DNA of 64,000 nt, taken from the NCBI RefSeq assembly GCF_002865645.1, contig NW_020194667.1, positions 496,001-560,000 on the forward strand. The letters run 5' to 3'. The stretch comes from Hyaloscypha bicolor E. Its lineage: Eukaryota > Ascomycota > Leotiomycetes > Helotiales > Hyaloscyphaceae. The notes under the pieces are model-generated. The model was not told the origin of the DNA, made no database searches, and worked only from the letters and a program-made list of their open reading frames with translations. Positions within the stretch are counted from its first letter, which is position 1. Every line of letters begins with the position of its first letter. Below are positions 22,981 to 38,100 of this stretch, piece after piece. Made by a program: the position numbers and the translations under genes.

Positions 22981-25699
22981 TTTAATAAGTTATAAAAATA
23001 TTATTAGTAAAATAGTTATAGGTTATAAAATTAAAGGTTTTCGAAGTTATAAGAATTTCTTTTAAGTATATTTTAAAATAAAAAATAAATTAGAATAGTC
23101 TTAGATTATATAAAAATATTATATATATTCGAGTTTTTCTTTTTTCCTAATAAGAAAATAAAGCTAAAATAATAATATATATAATAGGGAAAATAGATAT
23201 AATAATTAGATATATTTAAGGTAATATAGTTATAAATTAGAAATAATTATAGAAAGTTAAATATAAAGTTAGGCTTTTATTATAGAAAAGAATATAAATA
23301 TATATACTTAAAGAAATAAAATTAAGGAAATATTTAAAGTAAATTAAACTAAATAGTAATAATAAGGAAATAAGAAAATAATATAATAGAAATATAAATA
23401 TAGTAATAATATCTAAAGTAGTGAAATATAGAAGAAAATAACGAAAATTTTATAATATAAATATATTTTAATTCCTTATTTATTTAAAGACATTTTTATT
23501 AACTCAAAAAATAATATAAAAGAAAGGAAATAATATAAAAAATATAAAAAAAATAAGATATATAAATATACTAAAGATATTAGGAAAATATAAAATAAGT
23601 ATTAATAAAAAAGAAGTTAGAATAATAGAATTAAGAAATAACTTAGAATAAGATATTACTTCTTCTAAAACTAATTCATATCTCTTCTAAAAGCTAATTA
23701 TATTTATTTAGTACTTATTAAAGTTAACTTTATATAATATAAAACTATTTAGTTAGTTAGAACTTTAAAGTAATATTTATATTTATAAAGATAATATTAA
23801 AGATATTAGGATATATAGAAAGAAAAACTATAAAATAATATAAATAGAGTTTATAGTACTATTATTAAGTTTGAAATAGTTAATATTAAAGTTAATATAG
23901 AATATAGAAAGATTAGATATTTCGAATTAGTATTAAGAATATAGGAATTATTTAGATAATATTTAATAGCAAGAAATAGATTAATAGCAAGAATTAATAA
24001 ATTATACTAGCTTTTTAAAGAAGTAATTAGTTTCTAGTAATAAAATAATATCTTAATTAGAGAATAGGTTCTATATAAAAGAAGTTCTCTTTATATAAAA
24101 GTAGGAATATATAATATAAAAGTAGGAATATATAATATACTAACTAAGCCTTAGTATAAGTTTTAAGAATAGCTATAGTTATATTAAAGAGAAAGTAAGT
24201 TTTCTAGTATAAGATAGGCTTTAAATAGGCAGATCTAGTTTATCTAATATCTAAAAGATTTCCAGAATTATATATTATTAAGTATTTTTGGAAATAACTA
24301 TTAGGTTTAATAAGGTTTCTTTTTTCTTTTATAGGGCTTCTAGTTCGGCTATTCCGTTTATATATAATTCCTAATTAGGAAGTTTATTTAGATATTATAA
24401 GAAAACTTATAATAGTAATTTAAGTTAAAGTCGAGATTTATAAATATTATAATTAAGCTTTAGACTAGTATAAGCCATAAGAATAGCTAGTTAAAAAGGT
24501 AAGTAAAGCTTCTAAAAGATTTCTAGTTTAGTAAAATATATATAAAAAGTTCTTTTCTTTCTTTTCTTCTTTTCTTATCTCTAAATATAATTATTATTTA
24601 TTACTATAATTCGGAATTAAGAGTTTATAAAATAACCTTTCGATTTCCTATTTATTATTATACTAAAAGAAATACTTTATATTTAATTCCTAAGATCTAG
24701 TAATAGAATTTTATATATTAAGAATACTATCTAGTAATAGTAATTAGATAATAGTAAGAAATAAGTAATAGTAAAGCTCGTTTAATTTCTAGAATAATAA
24801 TCTAATAATAATATTCTCTAAAGATTATAAATAATAATTAGAAGAAAAAAATAAAAGAAATATAAAGAATTAAAAATAATAAGCTTTATTTTAGGTTAAG
24901 AAGAACTTCTATTTTTAAATACTTTCTTCTAGTTTTTTATAAAGGAAATATACTTTACTTTCTCTAATTCTAGTAACTCTAGAATATATATAATAATACT
25001 AGTAGCTTTCTCGATTTCCTAAGTACTATTTTGCTTATAATACTCTATAATTACTTTCCTTTCTAGTTCTATATCTGTTTTAAAATATTTATTTATAAAT
25101 ATATACTTATTATTAACTTTATTTTTAGGGAAATACTAGAATTTATTTCTTTTAATAAATTATTTAAGTTAATTTCTAGTATATATTCTTTAGAATATAA
25201 TATTATTAAGTTCTTCTAGTATATAATATTCTATTAGTTAATTTATATATCTTACTTTATATAGGCCAAGCTAGTAATATAATAGCTTTATATTTCTTAA
25301 CTTATCTTAATCTATTAATTTAATATTATATATAAGAACTAGATTTTTTTCCGGAAATAGGCTTTAAATAAATCTAGTAAATAGTATTAAATTACTCTTT
25401 TTTCTCTTAGTACTATTTATTTTTCTTTATTCTAGTTTCTTTAATATCTTTATCTCTTATCTATATTTGCTTTATATATATCTCTAAAAGTATTTCTCTA
25501 TTATAGACTTTATTTTATTTAAGTATTCTCTAAGTTAGAAAGTATATTTCTATAAGTAATATAGCTTTCCTATTATAGATTATATAAAAAGAAGTAAATC
25601 TAGTTAGTTTATATATAATAACTTAATTAGTAAATAAAATATATAGTAGTAAATTTACTTAAGGCTTCTTTTTACTTATTATAAGTATTATAAATACTT

Positions 25700-28200
25700 A
25701 AATAATTAGTTAATATCTTCTTTTAATTATATTATTTCCTTTAAAATTATAAACTAAAATAATAATTCTATTAATTTCTAGCTTATTAAGTTTCTAAATT
25801 ACTACTTCTTTAAATTCTAATCTGCTATTTATCTTAAACTACCTAAATAAACTATACTTATAAATAATTTCTTTCTAAATAAACTTAGTAATCTTCTTAC
25901 TAGTTAGGTTCTTTAAAAGTCTAGCCTTAACTTATCCTGAGAAGTTATCTCTAGTAATAACTAATAAGTTATATCCTTTATAATCTAGTAATTTAATTAT
26001 ATTAATCCTAAAGTAATAGAAAAGAAATATAGCTTTTATTAGATATAAAGCTTCTTTTTATTTTATTTTACTTTTATACTAATAAATCTTATAAATATTA
26101 ATATATTTCCATATATAGTTATAGTAACTTTTCTAGTAATAGTAACTAGTTACTAAATAAAAAGTACTTTCTTTTCTAATATATCTAATCTTATTATATA
26201 GCTCTTTAATAATAATTTCTCTTTACTTTTAATTATTAATAATAAGCTAAGGCAAATATACTTTAAATATAACTTTTTATAATAATTAATCTCTTATATT
26301 ATAATTTAAAGCTTCTTTACTTAATTTTCAAAACTCGGCTCTAGATATTTCTTCTAGTCTAGAAAGTATTATAAGATATTATATAATATTTTAGTATTAT
26401 TTGAAATAGCTATTATTTAAGAGATCTAGTAAAATAGTTAGGTTATTAAATAAAGTATAAGAGTTAGTATTATTATTTATTATTTTACTAGAGATTATAT
26501 ATAAAAGGCTATAGCTTTTACTATATAATTTCCGGATTTTATTATTTTTTTAATATTACTAATTTGCTTCCAGATATAATAAGGCTTTAATTATTAATCT
26601 CTAGTAACTAGATACTATTATTTAAATATCTAATAAAGATCTTAGAAGTCGGATTTCTCAAAATAATATTATATAACCGAATTAGAACTACTTTCTTTAA
26701 CTAAACTTTTCGTCTAATAAGTATTATTCTAATAATATTAAGCTTTATTACTAATTATTTATTAATATTCTTGTTATTTTTAGTATTTCTTTCTTATTAT
26801 AGGTATCTTAATAATGTATTAGTAATAATATACTTAGTTTCTTTAATATACTTAACTTTAAAATTAAATAATTAAATTCATACTAGCTAGTAAGTAACTA
26901 GAGCTTTAGGAAAATCCATAGCCGCTTTACTTAGCTATATAATAAGCGTATTAGTATCTAGTTCAAGAATAAAGTAAATTTCATATAGCCAGAATTATAC
27001 TTTCTATAAATACTTTACTAGCTCTCGGTATTCTCTCTTAGTAATATTATATCTTTATTTAATATTATTTCAGATTTCAGACTTATATTATATAACTCTC
27101 TTTTTCTCTTTATTATTATATTAACCAAGAGTTCTGCCCTATTTATTTAGGCTAGTATTTACTACTAATATAATTATTCCCTAATTTTCTAATAAATTAT
27201 AGTATAACTTATAGAATATTAGAGTAATAATAAGCTTTTCTTAAAAAATTTATATAGCTTGCTTTTATTTATTATCCCAGTTTTATATTATATCTTTCTT
27301 TATTAAGTAATAAATGAATTTAGTAATAATTATAAAGCCTTTAATCTAAATATAATAATAAATAATAATTTAAATAAATACCTTATCTTTATTTATACTA
27401 TTATAATATTCTTATCTTAAGATCTTAGTAATTTCTGAGCTTAAAAAGCTTTTTTCAAGTATTCTATAAATAAAGCCAATAATAACTATATTATTATAAT
27501 AGAACTATAATTTTTCTCTAATACTAGTTCCGACTTATTTAATTCTATTTAAGATTATATTTAGGTTTTAAAAATATTTAAATATGAAATACCGAATTTC
27601 AGGTAAAATAAGCTACTTATTATAGTCTATATAAAATCTCTTAATTCTAATATTATTAATAAATAGTATAGCAATTTTAGGAAATAGATTCTCTAGAATA
27701 GTTATAATAACCTATATAAACTATATAACGGAATTAGTAGCTTCCTGAGATAATATAATTATTTTTAATAGCTCTAGAGGCATTATAAATATAATTAAAT
27801 TTCTACTATAAGTATCTAGTATAAGTTAATTATATCCGGAAAAGAAATTAATTAGAAAGATATAAATATATCTAGTAAATTCCTCCGAGATCTTATTAGT
27901 AAATAAGAGTAAATTAGTATTTTATAAAGTTACTAAATTCATTTTTATAGTAGTATTAATTAGTCTATAAGTTCTAGTAATCTTCTTTATAACTAAGAAC
28001 TATAGATTTTAGTAAAATCTATTATATTTCTCAAAAATTTTATAATTTAGATATTCTAATAATATTTTTGCTATTACTAGTACTAGAGCTTTAGGATATG
28101 GGAAATTCTTTTCTTACTAGACTTTATACTTAATAGTCTTAATTAGAATAAATAGGCTAATATTCTTATAAACTTTTCTTATTTCTTTTTAATTAAATAT
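25700..28200 (-). pseudogene. pol remnant of the 13.1 kb Gypsy: RT, RNase H, integrase
   Basis: Minus-strand translation shows RT motifs: TYRLINTTIKMN-like start of the fingers, INFFSGY in place of the (I/L)DFFSGYD motif, and PFIDDI read as FINNI at 27652-27657. RNase H follows between about 27.3 and 26.9 kb (ending in a readable block with RERESYI). Integrase lies at 26.3-25.7 kb (TRDNFSG-like, then FKINSGPEFKE-like, both slightly decayed). Order RT-RH-IN identifies a Ty3/Gypsy element. Inactivated by many stops and by loss of both catalytic Asp residues. Confidence 0.8.
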
Positions 28201-31200
28201 AATTATATTTTCTTAATTAATTATTAATTCTCGAAATATAATTAATTTCTTTTTCTAGAGCTAGTTACTAATATTTAATTATTTAAGACATTCTAAAATA
28301 AGTTATAATTTTCTTGAAATAGTTAATATCCTTAATAAAAAATATTTCTTATATTTCTTAATATATTTTTATAGGTATTCTCTAGCCTTAAATCTCTTAA
28401 ATTAGTTTAGATATTTACTAAGGCCTTTTCTAGTTTCATTATTAGTATTTACTAGTTAAATCTTCTTATTTTTTATTTTATATATTCTTATAACTAGAAA
28501 TAAACTATAGTTATTATTTTTTTCTTTAAGAACTATAGCTATTTTCTCTAGTACTCTTTTTATTTAATTTCCGGAATTTATAACTTTCTTACTTAGCTTC
28601 TTTCTAATTAGATATAAAGAGCGCCTTTTTATCTAGTATTTTAATATACTTTTCTTAAGCTCCTATATATTCCAGAATTCTTTCTAGTTTTAGGTTTTAT
28701 ATTTCTTAGCTTTAGGAATATATTTCTTTATTATTAGAAGATATTACTTTACTTCTTTTTTAGAAATATTTTTACTTAATATTCTTTTTATTTTCTTTTC
28801 TATTAAATCCGGAACTATTTTTAATAATACTCTAATTAGAGCCTTTTCTACTTTAGTTTCTTTAAAAATATTATTAATTTCCTAAACTCCTAAACCCAAA
28901 ATAAAAAAATCTATAAGAAATTCCGGCATTTTCTTATTTCCTCTAATATTACTACTAATTATAATACTAGGCTCTATTTTTCTTTTTTACCTTTAGTTTC
29001 CTGCTTTATATTACTTAATTCCTTAATTCTAGAAGCTTAATACTCTTAAACTATTACTTTCTTCTATTTTCCGGCATTTTTTAAAAGTAAAATAATTATA
29101 ATAATATAAGTATTCTAATTATCTTTAGAATTAGTAAATCTTTTATTTTATAAATTATTACTTTTATATATAATATTTATCTTTATTTTTACTAAGAATA
29201 GTTAATTAAGCAGGATCTTTAGAGCTTTTTTAACTAGGAAAAACGTATTTTCGTATTCTATTTTATTTATAATCTTAGTTCTAAGCTTTGCTATTTCTAT
29301 AAATCCAAATTCTGCCCTAGTAATAATAGATATTTAATAATCTATAATATTATATATTACCTTACTAATATTCCTAAAAATCTTTTCGAAAAAAATATTA
29401 ACTTTAGCTCTAGTATTAATTATTTCTTTATATTTAATACTTCCTTAAGGTTCTTAAAATATAAATTAAAGATATAGAGATTATATAATATATTTATAAG
29501 CTAATAATATCCGAATATTAATACTATTTCCTTTAAATTAAATAATTTTATTAGTATTAAATACCTGAGCTAATATTTCTAATTCCTTAAATATTTTATT
29601 TATTATATAAGCTATAGTTACTAGTTCTATAGATTTCCTAGTATATTTAATTATATTTAATATAATAATATTTCCTATTTATAAAATAGTAAGATAGAAA
29701 GCATTATTCCTAATTTATTAGTTCTAAAATATAATAGCTAGATCTAGTATCTTTAAGGTATTAATAAGTATTCTTATTTCTTTCTAAGTCTTTAGAAATA
29801 AAATAATTACTTTCTTTAATAATCTTATCGGAATATTATTAACTTTAGAAATCTTATACTTATTATAATTAAAAGTATACTAGGTTCCTAATTTATCTTA
29901 TTTATTTCCGGAAGTATTAATATTTATATTTTTAGCTAAGCTATTCCCTTATTTATTATTTCTTAGAATAATATTCTTCTGGCCTCTTATATAAAATAGC
30001 TTTTCTTTTACTCTAGCTTATTTTCAGAAAACCTCTTTAGCTATTTCTACCTCTTTTCTCTTTTTCCTTAATAAGAAATCCGTTATAGTATTAATAGAAA
30101 TACTATTTATAGCCAAATCTTAGTACTATTTATTAATTCTAGAATCTAAAGTATTAGTAATTCTAATATAATTTCCTCTAAGATAAAGCAGCTATTTAAA
30201 TTCCCTAGATATAACTTGCTTGCTTTTATATATAGATTCTGGTTAGCTAGTTTCCTTTTCTCTTTCTTATCTAGTAAACTAGATATTTCCTATTAATCTC
30301 TGGATATTTTTAAGTCAAATATTTAAGTTATAGTCAAATTATTTTTCTTGAACTTAGGAAATAATTTAATTAAACTACTAATACTTACTAGTAAGAAAAA
30401 AGGAAACACTTTCTTATTTAGGTTTAAATAGCCTTTTATATTATCTTTTATTAAATTAGTAAGTATATTTATAATTTATAAGTTCTTTTATTAGTAAGTA
30501 GTAAAATCAAGAAATATAAATATATTCTAGATTAATATTATTATTATTATTCTTATTATAGTATCTATAGTAAATTTATTCTCTCGGTTCTAGATTTATA
30601 TTATAGGCTATATTAACTTAAGTAATATTCTCTAATTATACTTAAGACTAATTTCCTTTAGAATATAGTTATCTAGACTTTTTACCTAATCTAGTTTAAT
30701 TACTATAGCTACTATAGTATTCTTTATATTTTTTACTATAATTTCTAGTATATTTTTCCCAAAAACCTGAATTATATTTACTAGATTATTAATACTATTA
30801 TACTAGCTATACTTACTATAATTAACTAGATTATATAAGCAGGCCACGAATATTTTCTCGAATTATAATAATAGCTATATTAAGTTATTTCTATAGATTG
30901 TCTTAAGTTATAGTAATAATAAATAGTTTTTCCAGACTTTTTACTAGTTAGTTAATATTATCTCTCTTAGGTTTACTACTTTTAATAAGCTTTATATAAT
31001 TAGCTATAGGCTAAGTTCTTTTCTTACTTATACTTATAGTAGTTTTAGGAAATAAAATAAAAGAAACTAGTAAAAAATAATTATTTTCTGGTTTAGAAAC
31101 TATATTATAAATTACTATATCTAAGTATTCTTATCTAAGTCTAGATATATCTAAATTATTAGTAATATTAAAACGGTATTTCTTCTCTTTATATTAATAG

Positions 31201-32777
31201 AATATTATTACTTTCTTATATACCTTACTATATTTATAAGTAGAAATATTTATAGGCTTGAAGTTTGTATTCTTAAAAATATAATCTCTTACTAGAATAA
31301 ATAATTCTCTTATAAATTCTTAATACTAAGTAATTTTATTTATCTTTTTTCTTTTTAGTAATTTTTTTAATACTTTATTAAATATATTAATATAAGACTT
31401 AGAAAAGATTTCTCTATTTTAGGCTTATATAATAATCTAATTAAGAAAATCGCAGCTAATTTTAAGTATTTCCTAGTTATACTCTCGGAATTCCTTTAGT
31501 AAGGCCTTAAAGAACTTAGTTTCCTAGTAATTTCCTGGGTTATTAATATAGTACTCTAGTATAGCCTTAATCTAATTCTTATAAATAGAAAAGATATAAT
31601 AAATAATTCTTTCTTTTTTAGTATTATTAGAAATATAATAGTTCTTATATATATTTATATATTATTTCAAGAATATAGAAATATTACTTCCCTAAAACCA
31701 TAGTACTTTAGAAGCTCTTATAAGTAGTAGGTTTAAACCTAGTACTAGTATATACTTATTCTTAGTTATATTAATCTTAATAATTTCTTTTATAATTAAT
31801 TATAGAGTTTTCGTATCTAAAACTTTTATTAATAAGATTCCTAAAAAACTAACTTCTTATTTAAATATATTTTTTAATTTAGAAACCGGAATTAGAAAAA
31901 AACTAGTTAATAATAATAAATATAATTAAGGTTCGAGTTTTAGTATTAGTAATAATAAAGTAATAGTTTTTCTAGTCTTATTTCTATTATTTATATTCTC
32001 TTTTCTATTTTATTAGCTTAATACTTATAGTATTTTCTTTTAATTTTATCTAACTAGATATATCTATTAATATTATTAAAGGTAATAATAAAAATAATAA
32101 ATATAATTTTACTAATTTTTCTAACTTTTCTGAATTCTCTTTTATTTCTCTATTTAATATCTATTTCTTTTTCTAGAAGCTTTTCTAGTTTATTTATATG
32201 ATTTCTGATTTCTGATTTCTTTTTAATTCTTATTTCTGATTTCTATTTATTATTTTATTTAAAATTAAGGATATTTCCTTTTTTAGATATTTTTTTCTAG
32301 ACTTAGAAATAGGCTTTTCTACTAAAACTAATACTATTTCTATTTTAGTCTTTATTATAACTAAAAATAATATATAAATTAATAATATAACTTTATTTCC
32401 AAATACTAAAGTCTATTTCTAATTAAGGTCTAACTTATATTATCTTAGTATAATTTTTCTTATTTTATTTCCTCTATTTCTTTTCCTTTTATAATTAGTC
32501 TCTATTTCTACTATTCCTATATATTATACTAGTAATTATATCTTATAGCTAACTTATATTTAAGTTACTAGATATATTAGAAATTAATATAAAATACTAA
32601 AATTAATACTTATATATCCTTAATATTTTAGTTTTAGGCTTTAGGTATTATAATAGCTCTTTTTCCCTCTAACTTACTAAGCTAATAATTTGCCTTATAA
32701 ATATCTTTTAGAACTTTATAAGAGTATTATCTTAATTATAAAGTTTCTATTCTTTCTATATTACTTATTATAAAATA

Positions 32778-33081
32778 TATAAGAAAGAAACTATAATAAA
32801 ACAAAAACTTATATAAAGTATACTAGAGTATAAAACGTAACTTAATAGTAAAATAATAAATTAAAAGTATAAATAGTAAAGTATAAATAGTATATAGTAT
32901 ATAAAAGCTTAATTAATTAAATACTTATAAGAAGTTATTCTCTAGAATTATAGAAAAACTAACTTTCTTATATAATTTCTATAAAGTTATATATAAAAGG
33001 CCGCAGCCTTTACTATATAACTTAAATCTTAAAACCGCTAAAATAACATGATTTTTAATAAGTATAGCCTGCTATACTATA
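32778..33081 (-). repeat. 5' LTR of the 13.1 kb Gypsy
   Basis: It starts TATAAGAAAGAAACT and ends GCTATACTATA. It is more mutated than the other LTR: the palindromic core reads GGCCGCAGCC instead of GGCCGCGGCC. In element orientation it precedes gag; a primer-binding site cannot be recognised because of the mutations. Confidence 0.9.
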
Positions 33082-33199
33082 ATATATATTTCTTTATAGC
33101 TTTCTATATTCTAGTTTTCTTTTTCTTAGCTTTAAATCGTCTTTATAAAAGACTTTCTATTTTGCTTTTTAAGTCCTAAATACTATACTTATAATAATA

Positions 33200-35050
33200 T
33201 TTAAAGCTTATTTCTTTTAATTCTATAAAGAATTTCAAATAAACTAATTTAGAACTATTAGTAATATAGATACTATTAAGATAATAGAACCTCAGAAATA
33301 CGAGTAATAGATTCTAAAATAATAAAAGCAAAAAGCTTTAGAATTCTTAGAGGAATTAGGTATTTATATCTTTATAAATATATACTAGTAATATATTAGA
33401 AATCTTTTCCGAAAACCCGAAAATTAAAGAATCTTAAATAAAGACTATTCTTTAACTAAGTCCTAGAATAATAGGTATTTATAGGCCAGTAACCTAATTA
33501 TTACTCTTAAGCCCTATTCTATAACTTTATAAGCCCTATATATATACTAGTAATAAGATTACTAGGAAAAATATAATAAAGAAAAAGTATAATAAATTAA
33601 TTTCTTAGAATATTATATAACTAGAAACTATATTAACTTCCGCTAAGGCTTCTAATAAAGCTTCTACTAGTTTAGGTTATCTTATTAATAATTCTTCCCG
33701 AATCAAATATCCTATTAGTATTCTTAGAGAATTTATAAATAAGTTTATAGAAATAAAACCTTCTATTTTTATTATAAAGCTTCTAGAAACTAATAATTAT
33801 ATTATTACTAGAGAATTATATAAATAGGCTAAGGAACCCGATATCTTATTCTCAGATATTAATATTATTATAAAAAGCTATTAGAAGAATATTTAAAGAG
33901 CTATTTTATATAAGAATACTTATAGTTATAATAAAGCTATTCTCGAGAATATTAAGCTCTATAATACTAAGCTCGAGAATAATATTAAATACTATATAGC
34001 TATAATAAATTAGCTTATAATAGTTCTAATTACTTTTACTTTACCTATTTTAATTATTTTAAACTTCTCTTAAAAGAATTCTGAACTATTTCTTACTTAT
34101 TCCCGTTTAGAATTCCCTATATCTTATACTTCTTTTAGAAATACTAGAATTACTAAGCTCCTAGATCTAATTCTTTTTGCTAGAAATTATACTATTTTTA
34201 ATAACTAGCTAGTTTAGATTAAAAATAAGCTATAAGGAAATACTAATTTATATTTTTTAGAGAATCTCAAGATTATTTATATTTCTAGTAAACTTACTAG
34301 TAATACTCTTATTTTAACTAATTCTTATATAAATAAAAATAATTCAAATTAGTACTATTAGCTTTTAGAGTTCTATTTCTATCTAAAGAAATTTATATTC
34401 TAATTCTAATAAGATATAGAATACTTATTATAGCTTTAGTAAGCTTTAAATATATTCTAGTTAAGTATTTTAGAAGTTCTATATTTTTTTCTTATAATTA
34501 TTTATAGAAAATAATATTAGTTTTTAAAATATTAAATATAAACTAAATAAGAACCTTTTACTAAAGCTTTAGGAATTAGTATATATATATTATAATAATT
34601 CTTTTATTAATACTACTTGCTTTACTTAGTACTATATTACTAATAATTAGTAAATTAAGGCCATATATAAGAAGACTAAGAAATATAAAAAAACAGGAGC
34701 TATTTTAGCCAAGTTTATTTCTGGTACTATATTCCTATATATTTCTAAGAAATATATTTCTAAGAAGAAATCTAAGAAGCCTATATTAACTACTTTTATT
34801 AAATATATACTTCCTTATTAATATAAGTAATATTCTATAAAAATTAAATATTTTTTAATTATTAAATACTTTAATTATAACGAGTTTAGCTATTATATTA
34901 AATATTATCCGGTTTTATATAATAAGAAAACCAAGATAGCTCTTTCTAGAATTAAGTTAGGCTTAGTTCTTATTTTATTAGAATATATTATTCTAGTAAA
35001 GTATTTAGAGAATTTAAACTTTAATTCTAGTATAGAACCAAGAAATAAGT
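33200..35050 (+). pseudogene. gag remnant of Gypsy B
   Basis: A protein-like frame in the AT-rich strand following the 5' LTR. Its end carries a zinc-knuckle-shaped motif, YFNYNEFSYYIKYY at 34867-34908. Spacing is exactly that of CX2CX4HX4C, but all four ligand positions are Tyr. This identifies the capsid/nucleocapsid protein and shows that its RNA-binding knuckle is destroyed. Confidence 0.7.
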
Positions 35051-35149
35051 ACCTTTAAAAAAAGTCTCTATTTTAGGGGCTTATAATATAAATTTAGTAA
35101 AAATTAATTTAATTTATCTAATAAGAAGAAATACTTTTATAATACCTTA

Positions 35150-38100
35150 TATTATTAGTATAAATAAATTAGGAATTAAGTCTTTTTTTCTTATTAATAC
35201 TAGAGCTAATAATTATACTTTTATTAATATAAAGCTTACTTAGCTTATAGTATAATTCTTAGAAATAAAACTATAATTCTTTTTCTTATTCTATATTATA
35301 TATAGTTTTAATAAAAAGCTAGCTAAGTTTATTAAGAAATATATAGAAGTTTTATTTCTAATTAATAAATAAAGTATTAATATATCTATAATTATTCTAA
35401 ATCTTAGAAATTATAATATTATTCTTAGTAAAAAATAAATAATATATATTAATATTCTAGTTAATTATAGAAAATATAGGCTTATATAACTAAAGAATAA
35501 GCCTAAATCTATATAATTCGATTATATTATTAGTATTTTATAATAATAACTAAAGAAGTAACCTAATAAGAAATATTAAAAAGATATTAATTAATAAGAT
35601 TCTATTATAAGCTATTTCTAGAAACTTTCTATTCTAAAGTAATCTTTCTTTTTTTAAACTAATTAAAGGAAATTATATAAGACTATAAAAAAGAAGCTTC
35701 TATAGCCTAATTAAGATATAATACCTAAATAAAAGCTAAAGAAGCAAAAAGAAGTCCTTAATAAAAAGCAAATATTAGATCTAACTATTCTTATTTCTAT
35801 AGTATTTAATTATATAACTAAAAGAGAAAATAATATTATTAATTAAATCTCTATTTATAAAATTAATAAGAAGCTTAAAGCTCGGAAAAAAGAAGCTACC
35901 TCTGGCTTAGAGAATTAATAACCGGGAAAAATATAGCTTTAGTAGCTATAAAAAATATTATTTCCGGAATTCAAGAAATATATTTCTATTTTCTCTAAAA
36001 AGAAATCTAATATTCTTTCTTCTTATAGACTATATAATTATAAGATTCAGATTAAAAACCTAAAGAAACCCGAGAATATTAGATATTAATCTCTTTAGTA
36101 ATAATCTATTTAAAAGCTTCTAGAAATCAAGTATTTCTTGGAAAATAATCTAACTAAGGGCTTTATTAAAGCCAGTTAGGCTTCTTTTACTTTATTAGTT
36201 CTTTTTATAAAGAAAATAAATAAAGGTTTATATTTCTATATTAATTTCTATTATCTAAATAATATTATTTAAAAGAATTAATATCTTCTTTTACTTATTA
36301 ATAAAACTTTAAATTAATTATCTAAGGCTAAGATTTATACTAAATTAGATATTTACTAAGCTTTCTATTATATAGCTATAGATCCGAATTCTCAGGAGCT
36401 AATAATATTCCGTATTTACTATAAAATATATAAATATAATATTTTTTAGAAAGGCTTTATAAATAGCCCGGCTATATATTAATATTATATAAATAATATA
36501 TATAAAAAGTACTAGACTATTTATATCTTACTAGCCTTTAAGTAAATATTAAGAAATCGGAATTTAAAGTTATATATATAAAATACTTGGGCTTTATTAT
36601 TTCTATATCTAGTATTAAAATAAATTCTAATAAAGTTAAAGTAATATATAACTAGTAATTCCCAAAAATAATTAAGAGTATATAGTTCTTCTTTAGCTTC
36701 TATTACTTTTATAAATGCTTTATTAAAAAATATAAACAAATTACTAGATTTCTTATCTTATTTATAAAAAAGGAGATTTTTTTTAAATAATTCGAGTAAT
36801 ATTAAAAGGCTTTTATTTGCCTAAAAAAAGCTATAATTTCTATTCTAGTTCTATAATACTATAATCTAAATCTGCCTATAATAATAGAAATAGATATATT
36901 TAATAAAAAAAATTACTAGCTTACTTTTTTAATAAGATCTAGAAATAGGCCTTTAATATCCTATAGCTTATTTTTCTAAAACTATATTCCCGATAAAGCT
37001 TAATTATAATATATATAATAAGAAAATACTTATTATAATATAAGTACTAAAGAAATAGAGAGCTAAGTTAAAGAGCCTTTAGAATATTTCCTTTAAGATA
37101 TATTCTAATTATTATATCTTAGAATACTTTATAATTACTAAGAAGCTTTCTTCTTAATAAGCTAGATAGACTAAGCTCTTATTTCGCTATTATTTTAAGC
37201 TTATATATTATTCTAGAAAATTAAATAAGTAAGTAAATACTTTATTATAAAAATAAGATAAAGTAGATATTTAGGGCCAGATTAAGGAAAAGCTATAAAC
37301 CCAAGTACTTTTCCCTAAAAATAAGATTAATCCGGAGATTATTTATAACTTATAGCTTATAGTAATACTTTATAAAATCGGCTTACTTAATCCGGAATTC
37401 GACTCTAAAAACCAAATATATACTAAAGACTTTCCGGAAGAAAATACTTCTATTAGAAGTATAATTTCTCTAAAAGAAAATATTTTCTTAAAAGCTTTAC
37501 TAGTAAACTCTATTATAGTAGCCCTTATAGAAGTATTATTAGAAGCTCCTACTAAATATAGTAGTTTATAACTTGTAAATAAGATCTTATAAAATAATTA
37601 TATATTACCGGATCTAAAGAAGCTATATATAATAGCCCAAGCTAAAAGTAATATTTAAATATTATAAAAAACTCTATATTATAAAGAATAAAATAATTCC
37701 CGGACTATTTTTATAAATTATTCTAATTCATAAAATATATAATAAACCTCTTTCTAGATATCCTGGATATATAAAGTTCCGTTAGCTATTAAAGAAATAA
37801 TATTACTAGCTATTTATAAATAAGGATATTAATTAATACTATAGTAATTACTATACTTATAGGAAATTATATATATCTAGAAATAAGAAGCCTGGTTTAC
37901 TTTATTTCTTTCTAGTTCCTAATTACTTCTAGTAATATATTACTATAGACTTTAAAAGCTATTTAGAAATCAAATCGGGCTATAATATAGTTATTATATT
38001 CGTGAATTACTTATCTAAGTATCTAATTATAATTCTAGTACGAGATATAATTATAATTAAATAGCTAGTATTTCTATTTTTACTTTATATAATATATTAA

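Larger units (their letters stand above)
19948..33081 (-). mobile_element. 13.1 kb Gypsy retrotransposon with two LTRs, RIP-inactivated
   Basis: The LTRs at 19948-20250 (303 bp) and 32778-33081 (304 bp) are direct repeats of the family seen intact at 6961-7263. They are flanked by matching 4-bp ATAT (19944-19947, 33082-33085). On the minus strand RT, RNase H and integrase are readable in the usual Gypsy order from about 28.2 to 25.7 kb, with gag presumed in 32.5-28.5 kb. At 12.5 kb the internal part is much longer than the usual 5-7 kb because of an additional frame at 20.26-22.98 kb and about 2 kb of unassigned sequence beside it. It interrupts or abuts the hAT on the left and a Gypsy B LTR on the right. 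The ATAT duplication is weak evidence in such AT-rich sequence. Confidence 0.85.

Noticed and set aside
19944..33085. ATAT duplication as proof of a clean insertion into the Gypsy B LTR
   Set aside because: Four A/T bases match easily by chance here, and the sequence left of 19944 does not continue the Gypsy B LTR convincingly.
36521..36739. Minus-strand open frame of 72 codons in Gypsy B
   Set aside because: It is the antisense shadow of the RT/RNase H connection region; the plus strand gives the recognisable KYLGFII block.
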